From positions 4,436,501-4,500,500 of the forward strand of contig NC_030811.1 of NCBI RefSeq assembly GCF_001704415.2: a stretch of 64,000 nt of DNA, given 5' to 3'. The DNA is from Capra hircus (lineage: Eukaryota > Chordata > Mammalia > Artiodactyla > Bovidae). The position numbers and the translations under genes are program-made. The notes beneath the pieces were generated by a model, which did no database searches, had not been told where the DNA came from, and was given only the letters and a program-made list of their open reading frames with translations. The first letter of the stretch is position 1. Every line of letters begins with the position of its first letter. This document shows, piece by piece, positions 1 to 12,275 of this stretch.

Positions 1-1844
1 ATTAGAGGAGTCTGCAGAAGAGAGGAACAGACTTCCTTCCAGAACAGGATTTAAAGCAGCAGCTCTGAACCAAGGTGACTTTTTACTGTCATCTTTAACA
101 TGAGGAATTAAGCCAAATGGTGAAGAAAAGAGTTTTATAATCAGCTTTACTCCACGAAAAATACTAGGAGGAGGAGTTCTGTGAGTAGAATAAAAATTGG
201 AATTCAGCTCAAGACAGAAGAGTTGATAATGATGATAAATATAGTCAAAGTGTATGAACCTCCAGAGTTCAAACCTCGTTCCCCCTCCCAGACACATGAG
301 GTCTCCCTGGGCCCCCCCTCCCCTCCTTGCATGTTTTATCAGAGCAAAACAAAGACAGTTCCTGCCAGTTATTTATTTCAGCCCATCATCCCTTTTCCCA
401 CAGACAAGAAAATCTTTCAACCTCTCTCTTCCAATATTATGCGACTTTTTCTCCCTCGATCGAAGGGACAGATGGAGCTCAAGCTGATTTATGTCCACCT
501 CCTCTGGACATTCAGGATGGAAAGCAAGCCCATTAAAATAGCAGACTGGCAGCTGCATTGGAAAACAACTGAGATTTTCCATTAAATGCCTGGATAGAAT
601 CATATAAAGTTAGAGGTGCAAGGATCCTTAGACACCATCTCATTAAAACTATGTACCAGGAGCATAAAGGGGCATTTCAAGTGTCCGAATGTCATTTGCT
701 TTATGGCTGCATCTCCTAGCATTGTCCCTTGAGGTCACTGTCCTGCCACAATCTGTGACCCTTTTTCTATTCCAGGTGACAGATTTTTAGAGTTCTGCAA
801 AGCTTGGATCATTTTGGTATTGACCCTCACTCTAAGAATCATCCAGAACTATAACCTTGTCTCAAGTGTCCGTGGGATTCAAGGCAGGTATTTCCTGCCA
901 ACGAAGTGTCTTTGATTCCCTAAGCTGGCTCAGAATAGACTGGACCACCCAGTGTCTTTCCCATACCTCTTCTCTCTCTTCTTTGTTTTAATATCAATGA
1001 TTCAAGACCGTAAAGTCTCCATCGGCCTATCCTACTGTCTCCCTCCATGGCAGAAAAACAAGATATGTGTAAATCCCTGTGTGGTTGGCACTCCAGCCTG
1101 GAGTGACTCAGGTCGCCCTAAAGGATGATAAGAGGCTGATGAAGCAGCCCGCCAGAGGAATTCTTACACAAGAACTAAAGAGAGTCCCAGCACAGAATGT
1201 ATCTTGAGAACAAAGTCCAGATTCTCAAGGAGAGTTTGCAAACAGCAGGCAATGCCAGAGATGGAGAAGAGGAATTCAATCACAATGCCACATCTGTCTC
1301 TTGGGGTGTTTACCCTAGCCCTGATTAACATGGCAGCAACCTGGGATGAGCCAGTTGCCATGGACACTGAGTGAGAATCAGAAGAGGTACCATGTCTGCA
1401 GAATTGGTTCCAGCAACTTCGGCCATGAGGGGACCATGCCCTTGGGGCAGACACAAGCCCCTTGACCTCTGGTGTTGGCAACCTCCCTTCCAGTGGTGGC
1501 AAGAGCAGGGCCATAGAGTGTTCGTGGCTCCAATGCTGATTTGGTGATGGCAACCATGGGGGGGACCACCCCCTCGAGCCTGCAAGGGAGCGGGAAAAGG
1601 AGAAATGCCTAGTGACTTTCGACAGCCAAGGAAAACAGTTGGTAAAATATATGAGAATTCCAAGGCGATCTAAGTGAACCTTGTTGTCATGTTTCTTAGA
1701 CTGGGAAACATGCCTCTTTGGGGAAACTTTTTGCCCCTGTGTGATTTTTTTGTTTTTTCAGCTAAAGCAGCCTTTTGAATAGTTTCAAAACTAAAGTTAC
1801 ATTTGTTGTTCATAAGGCCAATAGTGCATCATCTATAAACTCTG
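1..1844. other. single-copy DNA, no gene seen
   Basis: No repeat family, exon or RNA gene was recognised. Open frames here are short and overlap on both strands (for example 181-585 plus and 1164-1553 minus), with no familiar domain and no splice or codon pattern suggesting an exon. The 600-760 part has the texture of an old, decayed mammalian repeat, but I cannot assign it. Confidence 0.5.
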
Positions 1845-2047
1845 AATTCCCAGATGGCACAATGGTAAAGAATCCAGCTGCTGATGCGGGAGACATAAGA
1901 GACGTGAGTTCAATCCCTGGGTTGGGAAGATCCCCTGGAGGAGGAAATGGCAACCTGCTCCAGGATTCTTGCCTGGGAAGCCCCGAGGACAGAGAAGCTG
2001 GAGTGGGAGCGTCGCAAAGAGTCGGACACGACTGAGCACGCAAGCAA
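1845..2047 (+). mobile_element. Bov-tA SINE
   Basis: The tRNA-like head (pattern GGCNCANTGGTAAAGAATCC) is followed by the TTCAATCCCTGGGTTGGGAA box and the BovA tail ending in CAAAGAGTCGGACACGACTGAGC. The unit is complete and moderately diverged. The tRNA-like head is the source of its internal pol III promoter; it is not a tRNA gene. Confidence 0.93.
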
Positions 2048-2069
2048 ATATTTCATCATCTGTAAGTGC

Positions 2070-2170
2070 ACATATGCGGTCATGTCTGACTCTTAGCAAC
2101 CCCGCAGACAGTGGCCTGACAGGCTCCTCGGCGTATGGCATTTTCCAGGCAAGAACACTGGAGGAGGCTG
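2070..2170 (-). mobile_element. Bov-tA/BovA SINE fragment
   Basis: The reverse complement of the BovA unit is recognisable from the GTCATGTCTGACTCTTAGCAA end through CAGGCTCCTC and CCAGGCAAGAACACTGGAG. The tRNA-like head is missing, so this is a partial copy, placed just after an opposite-strand SINE. Confidence 0.85.
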
Positions 2171-3831
2171 TGAGTCAGCTGAGGTTGGCTTCAGTCTCTG
2201 ATCGGGTTCAGTTCTGTTCCACTTGCCCCACATTCTCTTCGGACCAGCAGCTATCCAGGACACATCCTTCTCGTGATGGATCCCAGGAGGGCAAGAGGCC
2301 AAGCCAGACCACGCTAGCACCTCTAGGAGCACAGGTCGCATCAAGTTCATCAAAATTCCATTGGCCAAAGAAAGTAGTTGAACCCGAGGACTCTGGGGCC
2401 AAGAAATACACCCTCCCGACTCTACACGCTGGGAAATCACTTGCCAGAGGGAGGGAATAAAGAAATGAGGACGAGAAGGCAATCCAGCGCCAAAGACTTA
2501 ATCAACAGTTACTACTTCAATGGAAACAGGAATCACCTTTTCCCTGACTCCTTTTCTCTAAAGCGCTGTTTGCTAACTTGGCCGGGAACTTATTCACATT
2601 CAGCACCTGGCTCGATGTGGATCTAGCTGAACAAACGTTTGTTGGGTAAATGCAAACATCAGCGAGCATTGCCGTCACTGATTTTATTTCCTCCAGTCTT
2701 TCTCTCTTCCCCATTTGGCTTCCTTATTTCAAAAAATACCCTTATTTCAAGCTTCATCCCAACTTTGGCCTTCCTACCCTGGGGAAAAGAATAGTTTACT
2801 TATAAATAACATTATTTCCACTTAACGTCTGGATAACATTCAAGGTCAGATTCCAAGTGGCTGTGTTTCTGTTTTCCAAATTCATAATCCCCTTTTACTT
2901 TTTAATATCAGGAAAAGTCTATCAAAAGGCTTCATTGATCTCAGCTGACTCTCACCTCTCTTCTTGGGAAACCAAGCCATGGAGATGAGCGTTGTTGGAC
3001 GGACTCTCAAGACCTAGGAGCACTGTGAAATGTACAGGAAACCAATCAGTCCAGTAACGGTCCTCCAACACCAAAGATTCTCACCATCTCCATGGGGGAA
3101 ACGAGCAGAGTAGCAGAGAAGACGAGCCTCTCTAAAGCAGATAGATGGTACCTCTCCTCACAAGCTACCTAGTCCCTGCCTTACGGAAAAGAAGACGGAT
3201 CTAGAGAAAGACAGAAAATCTTCATCTGCTCTTTTGCTAAGTGATTTATTACATTTCAGTGATACGTTTGTATAGTATCAGCTGCCTTCACATCTTGTCC
3301 TGTTACTGTCACACCGAGGCAGGGCTTGCCTCTGCTCATCAGGCACAGGGGAGATGATTGCTTCGGACTTGTCTGAGCTCAGAGAGGAATCAATGTGATC
3401 GGACAGAAACCTGGGGCTGCCACCAATGCCGCAGGAAGGCATGTCACTCACCAGTGATTCTGCAATCAAGGGTCCGCACCGTCCCCTGAAAGATGCCTAG
3501 CAATACATGCAACCTTGTGAGATGTCTCACTTCTGAATACAACTCAACTTGATTAAGCAGTGATTACTCTAAATGCATAGTTTTGTTACTCATGTTCCCA
3601 ATATATGCCACGTGTTTGTTCTGGGATCCCAGAAAGCTGGGAAAAGAGAGGGAGGGGGGAGGGGGCACAAAGGAGAGAGAATACTTAGACACAACAGTGT
3701 CCAGCCTTTGCATTATGAAGCCAGCAGACCCTGGTCATCGGGTCACCTTCTGAATGCCTGTCTTCTGGAGCCGGTTCTCTCCCTCCGGGTCACAGGGTTT
3801 TCCAACCCAGTCTCTTTTTCTCTATGTACAG
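2171..3831. other. single-copy DNA, no gene seen
   Basis: No gene or clear repeat was recognised. About 2590-2655 ends in a GAACAAACGTTTGTTGGGTAAATG pattern like the 3' part of MIR/L2 elements, but it is too short to call. Open frames (for example 2093-2482 minus) have no familiar domain. The 3640-3665 stretch is purine and G rich. Confidence 0.45.
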
Positions 3832-4022
3832 TTGCTGTTGAGTTGTTAAGTCATGTCCAACTCTTTTGAGACCCCATGGACTGTAGCCCACCAGGCTCCT
3901 CTGTCCATGGGATTCTCCACGGAAGAATACTGGAGTGGGTAGCCATTCCCTTATGCAGGGGATCTTCTTGACCCAGGGATCAAACCCACATCTCCTGCAC
4001 TGGCAGGCGGGTTCTTTACCTC
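3832..4022 (-). mobile_element. Bov-tA SINE
   Basis: A reverse-oriented BovA unit (GTCATGTCCAACTCTTTTGAG, CCACCAGGCTCCTCTGTCCA) is followed by the reverse tRNA-like head (ACCCAGGGATCAAACCCACA, GGCGGGTTCTTTACC). The element abuts the BovB that starts at about 4038. Confidence 0.92.
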
Positions 4023-4037
4023 TATTCTGGACTCAGG

Positions 4038-6615
4038 GTCAGTTCAGTTCAGTCACTCAGTCATATCCGACTCTTTGTGACCCAGTAGACTACAGCACAA
4101 CAGGCTTTCCTGTCCATCACAAACTCCCGGATATTACTCAAACTCATGTCCATCCAGTCAGTAATGCCATCCAACCATCTCATCCTTGTCATCCCCTTCT
4201 CCTCCTTTCAATCTTTCCCAGCATCAGGGTCTTTTCCAGTGAATCAGTTCTTCGCATCAGGTGGCCAGAGTATTGGAGCTGCAGCTTCAGCATCAGTCCT
4301 TCCAACGAATATTCAGGACTGATTTCCTTTAGGATGGACTGATTTTATCACCTTGCAGTTCAAGGGACTCTCAAGAGTCTTCTCCAACACCACAGTTCAA
4401 AAGCATCAATTCTTTGGTGCTCAGCATTCTTTATAGTCCAGCTCTCACATCCATATGTAACTATTGGAAAAACCATAGCTTTGACCAAATGGACATTTGT
4501 TAGCAAAGTAAGGTCTCTGCTTTTTAATATGCTGTCTAGGTTTGTCATAGCTTTTCTTCCAAGGAGCAAACATCTTTTAATTTCATGGCTGTGGTCACCA
4601 TCCGCAGTGATTCTGGAGCCCCCCCCCCAAATAAAATCTGTTTCCACCGTTTCCACATCTATTTGTCATGAACTGATGGGACCAGATGCCATAATCTTAG
4701 TTTTCTGAATGTTGAACTTTAAGCCAACATTTTCACTCTCCTCTTTCACTTTCATCAAGAGGCTCTTTAGTTCCTCTTCACTTTCAGCCATAGGGTGGTG
4801 TCATCTGGATATCTGAGGTTATTCCAGCTATGTTTCATCCAGCCCAGCGTTTCTCATGATGTACTCTGTATATAAGTTAAATAAGCAGGGTGACAATAGA
4901 CAGCCTTGACGTACTCCTTTCCTGATTTGGAACCAGTCTGTTGTTCCATGTCCAGTTCTAACTGTTGTTTCTTGACCTGCATACAGATTTGTCAGGAGAC
5001 AGGTCAGGTGATCTAGTATTCCCATCTCTTTAAGAATTTTCCAGTTTGTTGTGATCCGCATAGTCAAAGGCTTTGGCATAGTCAATGAAGCAGAAGTAGA
5101 TGTTTTTCTGGAACTCTCATGCTTTTTCTATGATCTAACAGATGTTGTCAATTTGATCTCTGGTTCCTCTGCCTTTTCTAAATCCAGCTTAAAAATATGG
5201 AAGTTCATAGTTCACATACTGTTGAAGCCTGGCTTGGAGAATTTTGAGCATTACTTTACTAGCATGTGAGATGAGTGCAATTGTGCAGTAGTTTGAGCAT
5301 TCTCTGGCATTGCCTTCCTTTGGGATTGGAATGAAAACTGACCTTTTCCAGTCCTGTGGCCACTGCTGAGTTTTCCAAATTTGCTGGCATATTGAGTGAA
5401 GCACTTTCACAGCATCATCTTTCAGGATTTGAAATAGCTCCACTGGAATTCCATCACCTCCACTAGCTTTGTTCATAGTGATGCTTTCTAAGGCCCACTT
5501 GACTTCTTATTCCAGGATGTCTGGCTCTAGATTAGTGATCACATCATCGTGATTATCTGGGTCATTAAGGTCTTTTTTGTACAGTTCTTCTGTGTATTCT
5601 TGCCACCTCTTCTTACTTAATAACTTCTGCTTCTGTTGGGTCCATACCATTTCTGCCTTTATTGTGCTCATCTTTGCATGAAATATTCCCTTGGTATCTC
5701 TAATTTTCTTGAAGAGATCTCTAGTCTTTCCCATTCTGTTGTTTTCCTCTATTTGTTTGCACTGATCACTGAAGAAGGCTTTCTTATCTCTTCTTGCTAT
5801 TCTTTGGAACTCTGCATTTAGATGGGAGTATCTTTCCTTTTCTCCTTTGCCGTTTGCATCTTTTCTTTTCTCAGCGATTTGTAAGGCCTCCTTAGACAGC
5901 CATTTTGCCTTTTTGTATTTCTTTTTCTTGGGGATGGTCTTGATCACTGCCTCCTATACAATGTCACAAACCTCCCTCCATAGTCTTCAGGCACTCTGTC
6001 TATCAGATCTAGGCCCTTGAATCTATTTGTCACTTCCACTGTATAATCAAGGAATTTGATTTAGGTCATACCTGAGTGGTCTAGTGGTTTTCCCTGCTTT
6101 CTTTGATTTAAGCCTGAATTTTGCAATAAGGAGTTCATGATCTGAGCCACAGTCAGCTCCTGGTCTAGTTTTTGCTGACTGTATTATATTCTTTGGCCGA
6201 ATATAATCAATCTGATTTAGGTATTGACTGTCTGGTGATGTCCATGTGTAGAGCCTTCTCTTGTGTTGTTGGGAGAGGGTGTTTGCTATGCCCAGTGCGT
6301 TCTCTTGGCAAAACTCTGTTAGCCTTTGCCCTGCTTCATTTTGGACTCCAAGGCCAAATTTGCCTGTTACTCCAGGTATCTCTTGACTTCCTACCTTTGC
6401 ATTCCAGTCCCCTATAATGAAAAGGACATCTTTTGGGGGTGTTAGTTCCAGAAGGTCTTATAGGTCTTCATAGAACCGTTCAACTTCAGCCTCTTCAGCA
6501 CTAGTGGTCGGGGCATATCACTTACTGTGATATTGAATGGTTTGTCTTGGAAATGAACACAGATAATTCTATTGTTTTTGAGACTGCACCCAAGTACAAC
6601 ATCTTGCACTCAAAC
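4038..6615 (-). mobile_element. BovB LINE (RTE), 5'-truncated, 2.6 kb
   Basis: BovB is a non-LTR retrotransposon of the RTE clade with one ORF carrying an APE-type endonuclease and a reverse transcriptase. This minus-strand copy begins at its 3' tail (GTCAGTTCAGTTCAGTC in plus orientation) and runs back to about the middle of the endonuclease domain, where it stops near 6615, so the first part of the ORF and the 5' UTR are missing. The ORF is broken into several frames. In the catalytic YxDD box (about 4810-4825) the usual YADD reads YPDD, and a one-base deletion follows. The copy is dead. Confidence 0.95.
4360..5947 (-). pseudogene. remnants of BovB endonuclease/RT ORF
   Basis: Consecutive open pieces at 5507-5947 (linker region rich in Lys and Arg), 5189-5476 (N-terminal part of RT, with NKASGGDGIP and WKRSVFIPIP), 4828-5085 (RT with the GVRQGCLLSP motif) and 4360-4656 (C-terminal region with MYGCESWT-like text) follow the order of the BovB protein but lie in different frames. 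Frameshifts and the YPDD substitution show it cannot make an active enzyme. Confidence 0.9.
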
Positions 6616-8017
6616 AGATATCCAAACTTTTGACCTGAAAAAATTAGTGGTCAGAAAAGTGAATTGTAATGCTCCACACACATACACACACACAGATGGG
6701 GGAAGCCAGAGGGATGTTTTCACCTGGTGAAGGAGCAGGTGGGAAAAATGGATCCTGGTTTCAGATGCAGGGAATGGAGAGAGACTTGCTATGGAAACAG
6801 GATGACATGAAATCCGTGCACTTCTGACCTCCACAAACTATTATGCCAGTTTGTGATGCACTCTAACTCACAGGGGCTTTGGTTTTACCACCGTCTCTCC
6901 GAAATAGCCTTCTGTGGTCCAGCCGCTGCTAAGACTACCATGGCAACCCACGGCTGACCTTCCTGCCCTGGTGATGGCTCATGTTCCCTCCACAGCAGGC
7001 CTTTCCATCTTCATTTGTTGCCAGAGGAAATGCATTTCACCTGCAGAAGAGTCATCGATTAGCGAAAGGTGGATTTGGGGCTGGCGTTTAAGAATTGTGC
7101 AGGCATTTTAAACTGTGACTAACAAACCTCTGATTGAGAAATTATGAAACCCACGTGGCATAACAAAGCATAATTATGGCCTCTGAACCCTCTCTGACTG
7201 TCATCTCCAAGGAAAAATAAGCCCAAACCAACAAAACGTCCATAACAGTGAACAAAATCACAGACAGACAAGCCCTGCATTGAGGGTGTTGCCGTGCACA
7301 CAGGCGCCGCTGAAACAATCATTCAGGAACGCTTGTCCAAAAAGGACCCCATTTCTTTCTTTTCGACAATTAACTCCATGATGAGCTCCCATCCTTCTGA
7401 AATGCTGTGAATTACAATTCGACTTCGGCCATTCTTGCTGGTTTCTGCCCCAGGATAATTTCTAAGGCCTGTGATGTGACTCAGGACCCAGGCACGAGAC
7501 AGTCGTCACCTGCCCAGGTGGCCCCCATCCCTGCCTGTGCGGTCCTTTCTTTTTTTAGCCAGAGGCTAAAATTCAAATCCTAACTGTGGAAACTCATTTT
7601 GAGTCCAGTGCTTGTGCCTGGTTTATTTTCACATTCTTTTCTCCACTGCTAGGCTTTAATTTGGTTTTTCGATTGTTTAGTGTGACAACTTAAAGGTGCT
7701 CCTTATTTGGATACTTGATGGGATTATCTTTCCTCTCTTGATTTGAAATCGATAATCCTTACTCCTTGTTCACAAAGGTAACACTCACTTCAGTGAGTTT
7801 CTTCTGCTTACGTCTCCTGCTATGATTATCCTCCAAACTTCTTCACTAGCTGATGCTCGGGTAAATGTTGAGTTATTGTCTGTTTATTTTGAAGCCTCGC
7901 AGCTACTTCTTGGTGGCAAGTGCTTCACTCCTCCACTCACCAAGCACCTCCTGGGATCAGACATGGAGCCAGGGGCTTTGCTCATCTTCACACCCAGTCC
8001 AGCTGGTGTCGTCACCC
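6616..8017. other. single-copy DNA with a short (CA)n
   Basis: No gene was recognised. A short interrupted CA repeat lies at about 6674-6697. Small open frames such as 6914-7111 plus and 7119-7322 minus overlap in opposite orientation and show no domain. Confidence 0.45.
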
Positions 8018-8140
8018 TTGCCTAGCGGATGAGAGACACGTGGTCCAAGAATTTAGTCAACTCACCTGGGATCCTACAACTACCGATGGCAAAGCCAGGA
8101 TTCACATCCAGCTCATCTGACTTCAGGCTCCTTGCCTGTC
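8018..8140 (+). repeat. MIR SINE fragment
   Basis: The order of short matches (AATTTAGTCAACTCACCTGG, a CACAGCTAGTAAGTGGCAAAGCCAGGATT-like core at about 8080-8105, then CATCTGACTTCAGGCTCCTT) follows the MIR consensus. It is old and strongly diverged, so the borders are approximate. Confidence 0.5.
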
Positions 8141-8656
8141 CTGCCATGCAGGAGGCCTGCTCCAGCACATGGCACTGTCCAAAGGATGCTCTACCGCAAG
8201 AGCATCATTCATCCGAGAGGACCTTCAGCACTTATGAAGCCGCTGATTGGTCTTTAATGCCCAACTTAGCTCTAAAGTTTGATGTACATTCCTCTTGGCT
8301 TAGCACCAGTTTAGAAACGTTTCACAAGGGAACAATCGCCAATAACCATTCTGTCTTAGGGCTAGAAAATTGTAATTTTTTCATCTTCAGAGTCCTTCCG
8401 TCTCAAACTCCAATCATTCTTCACAGATGTCAGAAGTTTATGATCAGGTCTCACATGAAAAAAAAATTCTAGAAAGTTATATGAATCATTTCTTAAAGAG
8501 GACAAAATTCTAAAAGAATATCTGGTACCAACACTAAGTAAGATCTAGTCACTTACTAGATTTGATTTTTTTTTTGAAAAGATGTTTCTTGTTAAGTTTT
8601 TGACATGGACCATTTCAAAAGTCTGCATTTAGTTTGTTACAATATTCCTTTTGCTT
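8141..8656. other. single-copy DNA
   Basis: Nothing was recognised. The 147-codon open frame that spans 8029-8472 begins inside the MIR fragment and has no familiar domain, so it is treated as chance. Confidence 0.45.
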
Positions 8657-8777
8657 TATGTTTTGGTTTTTTGGCCATGAGGCACGTGTGATCTTAGCTC
8701 CCAACTGGGGATCAAACCTGCACCTCCTTGCACTAGAAGACGAAGTCCTAACCACTGGGCCGCCAGAGAAGTCTCCT
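8657..8777 (-). mobile_element. CHR-2-type SINE
   Basis: In plus orientation it reads from TTTTGGTTTTTTGGCCATGA through GGGGATCAAACCTGCACC to CCTAACCACTGGGCCGCCAG. This is the reverse complement of the cetartiodactyl CHR-2 SINE, a tRNA-derived family shared with whales and hippos. Confidence 0.88.
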
Positions 8778-8914
8778 ATCAGTTTTTCAGTGTGTGGTAC
8801 GATATTCTCATTTATGGGTAAAACACTGCTTGCTGGCAGATCTCCAGAACTACCTCGTCTGCATAACTGACATTTTACACGTGCTGATTAGCCATGTCTG
8901 ATTCCTCTCTTTTC

Positions 8915-9180
8915 TCAGCCCCTGGCACCCACCCTCTAGTCTTTGATTCTATGAGTTTGACTCTTTCAGATCTCATGGAAGTGGAGTCACGCAGTACGTG
9001 CCTGTCTGCGACTGGCTCGTTTCTCTCAGCGTCCTGTGTCCTCCGCCTTGTCACACGGCGCAGGATTTCCTTTTTTAAGCCTGAGTAATATTCCGTTGTG
9101 TGTCTACAGCACTTTCTTGTCCATTCACCTGTCAATGGACATTTAGGTCGCTTCCACACCTTGGCTACTGTGACTCATGT
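8915..9180 (-). mobile_element. older L1 3' end (L1MA/L1MB type)
   Basis: The minus-strand L1 3' region is recognised from CAGCCCCTGGCACCCACC, TCTATGAGTTTGACTCTTTC, TTTTAAGCCTGAGTAATATT, and TGTCAATGGACATTTAGGTC. The copy is 5'-truncated and diverged. Confidence 0.8.
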
Positions 9181-9333
9181 AATTGGGAGTTCGAGCTGAT
9201 AGGTGAGAAAAAAAAAAACAGATCAGGGAAATATATCTGAACTCACACATTTTGATATGACAGGAGGGAGAATATACCTTATATAAACCAATATTTTTAA
9301 AAGTTTGACTCACATTTATTTTCCCAAGTATTT

Positions 9334-9864
9334 TTGTTTTGTTTTGCATTTTTATTGGAGTATAGTTGATTTACAGTGTTGGGTTAGCGTCAAGTGTACA
9401 GCAAAGTGACTCATCCATAAACATATATCCATTCTTTTTCAGATTTTTCTCTCATATAGGCCATTACAGAATACTGAGTAGAGTTCCCTGCTGAGTAGAG
9501 GTCCTTAGTCTATTTTATAAATAGTAATATGTATGTCAATCCCAATCTCTCAGTTTATCTCTCTCCCCCTCTTATCCCATGATAACCAGAAGTTTGTTTT
9601 CTATATCTGTGACTCTATTTCTGTTTTGTAGGTAAGTTCATTTGTATCCCTTTTTTTTAGATTCCTTGTAAGTGATATCATATCTTTCTCTCTCTCTCTG
9701 TCTGACTTACTTCACTCAGTATGATACTCTTTAGGTCCATGCTTGTTACTGAAAATGGCATTATTTCACCCTTTTTATGGCTGAGTAGTCTGCCACTGCG
9801 TATCTGTACCGCATTTTCTTTCTATTTCCATCTGTTCCTCTGTTGATGGACATTCAGGTTAGCA
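9334..9864 (-). mobile_element. L1 3' end (artiodactyl), exact TSD
   Basis: A minus-strand artiodactyl L1 3' UTR is recognised from the T-rich start (poly-A tail in reverse), TTTATTGGAGTATAGTTGAT, TATATCCATTCTTTTTCAGA and CTCTGTTGATGGACATTCAG. It is 531 bp long and 5'-truncated. An exact 12-bp target-site duplication, TCCCAAGTATTT, lies at 9322-9333 and 9865-9876 and fixes both borders. Confidence 0.95.
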
Positions 9865-9876
9865 TCCCAAGTATTT

Positions 9877-10845
9877 AAACACAGAAAAAACTAAGATATC
9901 TACCAATCAATCAGAATATAAATGCATTTCCAAGGACACACAGAAATATATGTAAAGACAGACAGAGATGCCAGAGGCTATCAACCCATGACCTGTTCAT
10001 CGGGAGGATGTATTTTCAGTCACTCTATACTCTGCTCAGAGGCTTATTAACTGATGGCAAGTGCCCTCCACTTTAGGTGGTATTAGTGCAATAAACAGAC
10101 ATTTCTTGAGTTTGGCCGAGTGAGAAATGTTGTCAGCACTCTCCTACTTCATCTTCAATTTCTTCGGGGTGCAAAGACCCGATCATGAGCTTCCCTTAAT
10201 AAATAATGCATTAAGCTGAGGTTAGAAGTGTCAAAACGGTTTCCTGAGGAGTCACGAGGAGCAGCTTCCTGGACATATTCACACTTTAAAATGTAGGTCA
10301 TCTTTCCTGAGGTTGACAAACTGACCCTTTGATCTGGTTGAACATTTTACATACAAACTACAGAATCTGACAAACACTGCCCTGCTTTGCCAGCTGAGAT
10401 CTGGAGTTAACATCCTAGGAAAGGTGAAAGCCAGTTTCCAAGACCAGAGCATAGCCCCTGCACAGACACTTCTTGTTTCTGCTGAGCTGGAGGTCCCCCT
10501 GGACTCAGTCCCCCTGGTGCTTCCCTGGGGAGAAAGCACTGGTGGTGGACGGCTCATGGGACTGGAGTCAAACAGGAAGAAGAGACTGGAAGAGCATGGT
10601 CCATCTTCCTTCCCCCATCAGTACTTTCCAGTTACTGATGCAGATGGAAATGTCACCTGCCACATCAGTAAGCAGTAAACCGAAAACGCAGCCATCAGGC
10701 CAGCAGCCACTGCCAGCCTTCCCCAGATGTGCACCCTGGGGGACTCAGGATGGAGAAAAAAAGGATACTGGCCTCAGACAACTAACGTGCATCTCAAAGG
10801 AAGGATTCCAACGAGCCCAGACTCCTGCACCTTTCCACACATAGA
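9877..10845. other. single-copy DNA
   Basis: No gene or repeat was recognised. Frames at 10279-10557 minus and 10424-10844 plus overlap and have no domain; they look like chance openings in moderately GC-rich DNA. Confidence 0.45.
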
Positions 10846-11792
10846 CATGGAAAAACAGACGGGTTCCAAATAGGAAAAGGAGTACGTCGAGGCTGTATAT
10901 TGTCACCCTGCTTATTTAACTTCTATGCAGAGTACATCATGAGAAACACTGGGCTAGAGGAAACACAAGCTGGAATCAAGATTGCTGGGAGAAATGTCAA
11001 TAACCTCAGATATGCAGATGATACCACCCTTATGGCCAAAAGTGAAGAAGAACTAAAGAGCCTCTTGATGAAAGTGAAAGAGGAGAGTGAAATAGTTGGC
11101 TTATAGCTCAACATTCAGAAAATGAATATCATGGCATCTGGTCCCATCACCTTCTGGCAAATAAATGGGGAAACAGCAGAAACAGTGGCTGACTTTATTT
11201 TGGGGGGCTCCAAAATCACTGCAGATGGTAACTGCAGCCATGAAATTAAAAGACACTTACTCTTTGGAAGGAAAGTTATGGCCAATCTAGACAGCATATT
11301 AAAAAGCAAAGACATTCCTTTGTCAACAAAGGTCCGTCTAGTCAAGGCTATGGTTTTTCCAGTGGTCATGTATGGATGTGAGAGTTGGACTATAAAGAAA
11401 GCTGAGCACCGAAGAATGGAAGCTTTTGAACTGTGGTATTGGAGAAGACTCTTGAGAGTGCCTTGGACTGCAAGGAGCTCCAACCAGTCCATCCTAAAGG
11501 AGATCAGTCCTGGGTGTTCACTGGAAGGACTGATGTTGAAGCTGAAACTCCAATACTTTGGCCCCCTGATGCAAAGAGCTGGCTCAATGGAAAAGACCCT
11601 GATGCTGGGAAAGATTGAGGGCAGGAGGAGAAAGGGATGACAGAGGATGAGATGGTTGGATGGCATCACCGACTCAATGGACATGAGTTTGGGTGAACTC
11701 CAGGAGTCGGTGATGGACAGGGAGGCCTGGTGTGCTGCGATTCATGGCGTCGCAAAGAGATGGACACGACTGAGCGACTGAACTGAACTGAT
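10846..11792 (+). mobile_element. BovB LINE, 5'-truncated, 0.95 kb
   Basis: The plus-strand BovB 3' third starts within the RT domain and ends in the GACTGAACTGAACTGA tail. A 7-bp direct repeat, ACATAGA, at 10839-10845 and 11793-11799 is a likely target-site duplication and sets the ends. Confidence 0.93.
10900..11640 (+). pseudogene. BovB RT and C-terminal domain remnant
   Basis: Two open pieces, 10900-11106 and 11122-11640, continue each other across a stop (TAG at about 11104) where the family has a coding codon. The first piece contains an intact LRYADDTTLM catalytic motif; the second has the C-terminal cysteine and arginine-rich region. The 5' half of RT and the whole endonuclease are absent. 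Confidence 0.88.
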
Positions 11793-11837
11793 ACATAGAA
11801 AAGAACCAAGTTCATTAACTTGAGATGTCTGTTTCTG

Positions 11838-12057
11838 TGTGTGTATGTGTCCTCAGTTGCTCAGTCCTGTCTGACTCTTTGTGACCCCATGGACTGTGGC
11901 CCTCCAGGCTCCTCCGTCCATGGAATTTTCCAGGCAAGAGTACTGGAGAGGGTTGCCATTTCCTTCTCCAGGGTGACTTCCCAACCCGGGGATCAAGCCC
12001 ACATCTCCTGCGTTGCCACGTGGATTTTTTCACCATGGGCATCACCTGGGAAGCCCC
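11838..12057 (-). mobile_element. Bov-tA SINE
   Basis: The reverse Bov-tA unit runs from TCAGTTGCTCAGTCCTGTCT through CCATGGACTGTGGCCCTCCA to the reverse tRNA-like head ending ACCTGGGAAGCCCC. It lies 45 bp after the BovB tail. Confidence 0.92.
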
Positions 12058-12059
12058 TG

Positions 12060-12275
12060 GTCTTCTTTAGCAGTAATCATTTGATATTCCCACTACCTGA
12101 TTTTTGTTGCAACAACTCCCTCCATCCTGGTTCCCCCTTTCAGAGCAGCTCCTCAGAGCTATCTGAGAAGCCGCATCCCGGGCTTAAGTCGTCAGTTTTG
12201 TCCACCAAATAAACCATAATTCTCAACTTTTATTTAGGCTGTGCATATTTTTTCAGTTGACACTGAGAACTCACT
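12060..12275 (+). repeat. possible ERV LTR 3' part
   Basis: The segment CAGAGCAGCTCCTCAGAGCT then CATCCCGGGCTTAAGTC, CCAAATAAACC and TGTGCATATTTTTTCAGTTG has the order of the R-U5 end of a gammaretrovirus-type LTR, with a polyadenylation signal AATAAA. No 5' end or target duplication was found, so this is a tentative call. Confidence 0.4.

Noticed and set aside
1845..2047. tRNA gene
   Set aside because: The tRNA-like head is the start of a Bov-tA SINE and is found in many copies here; no cloverleaf-complete independent tRNA was seen.
11115..11684. 189-codon minus frame, and the similar 35094-35663 and 23301-23852 minus frames
   Set aside because: They are antisense to the BovB C-terminal coding region; the same antisense opening recurs in every copy and is a by-product of BovB codon use.
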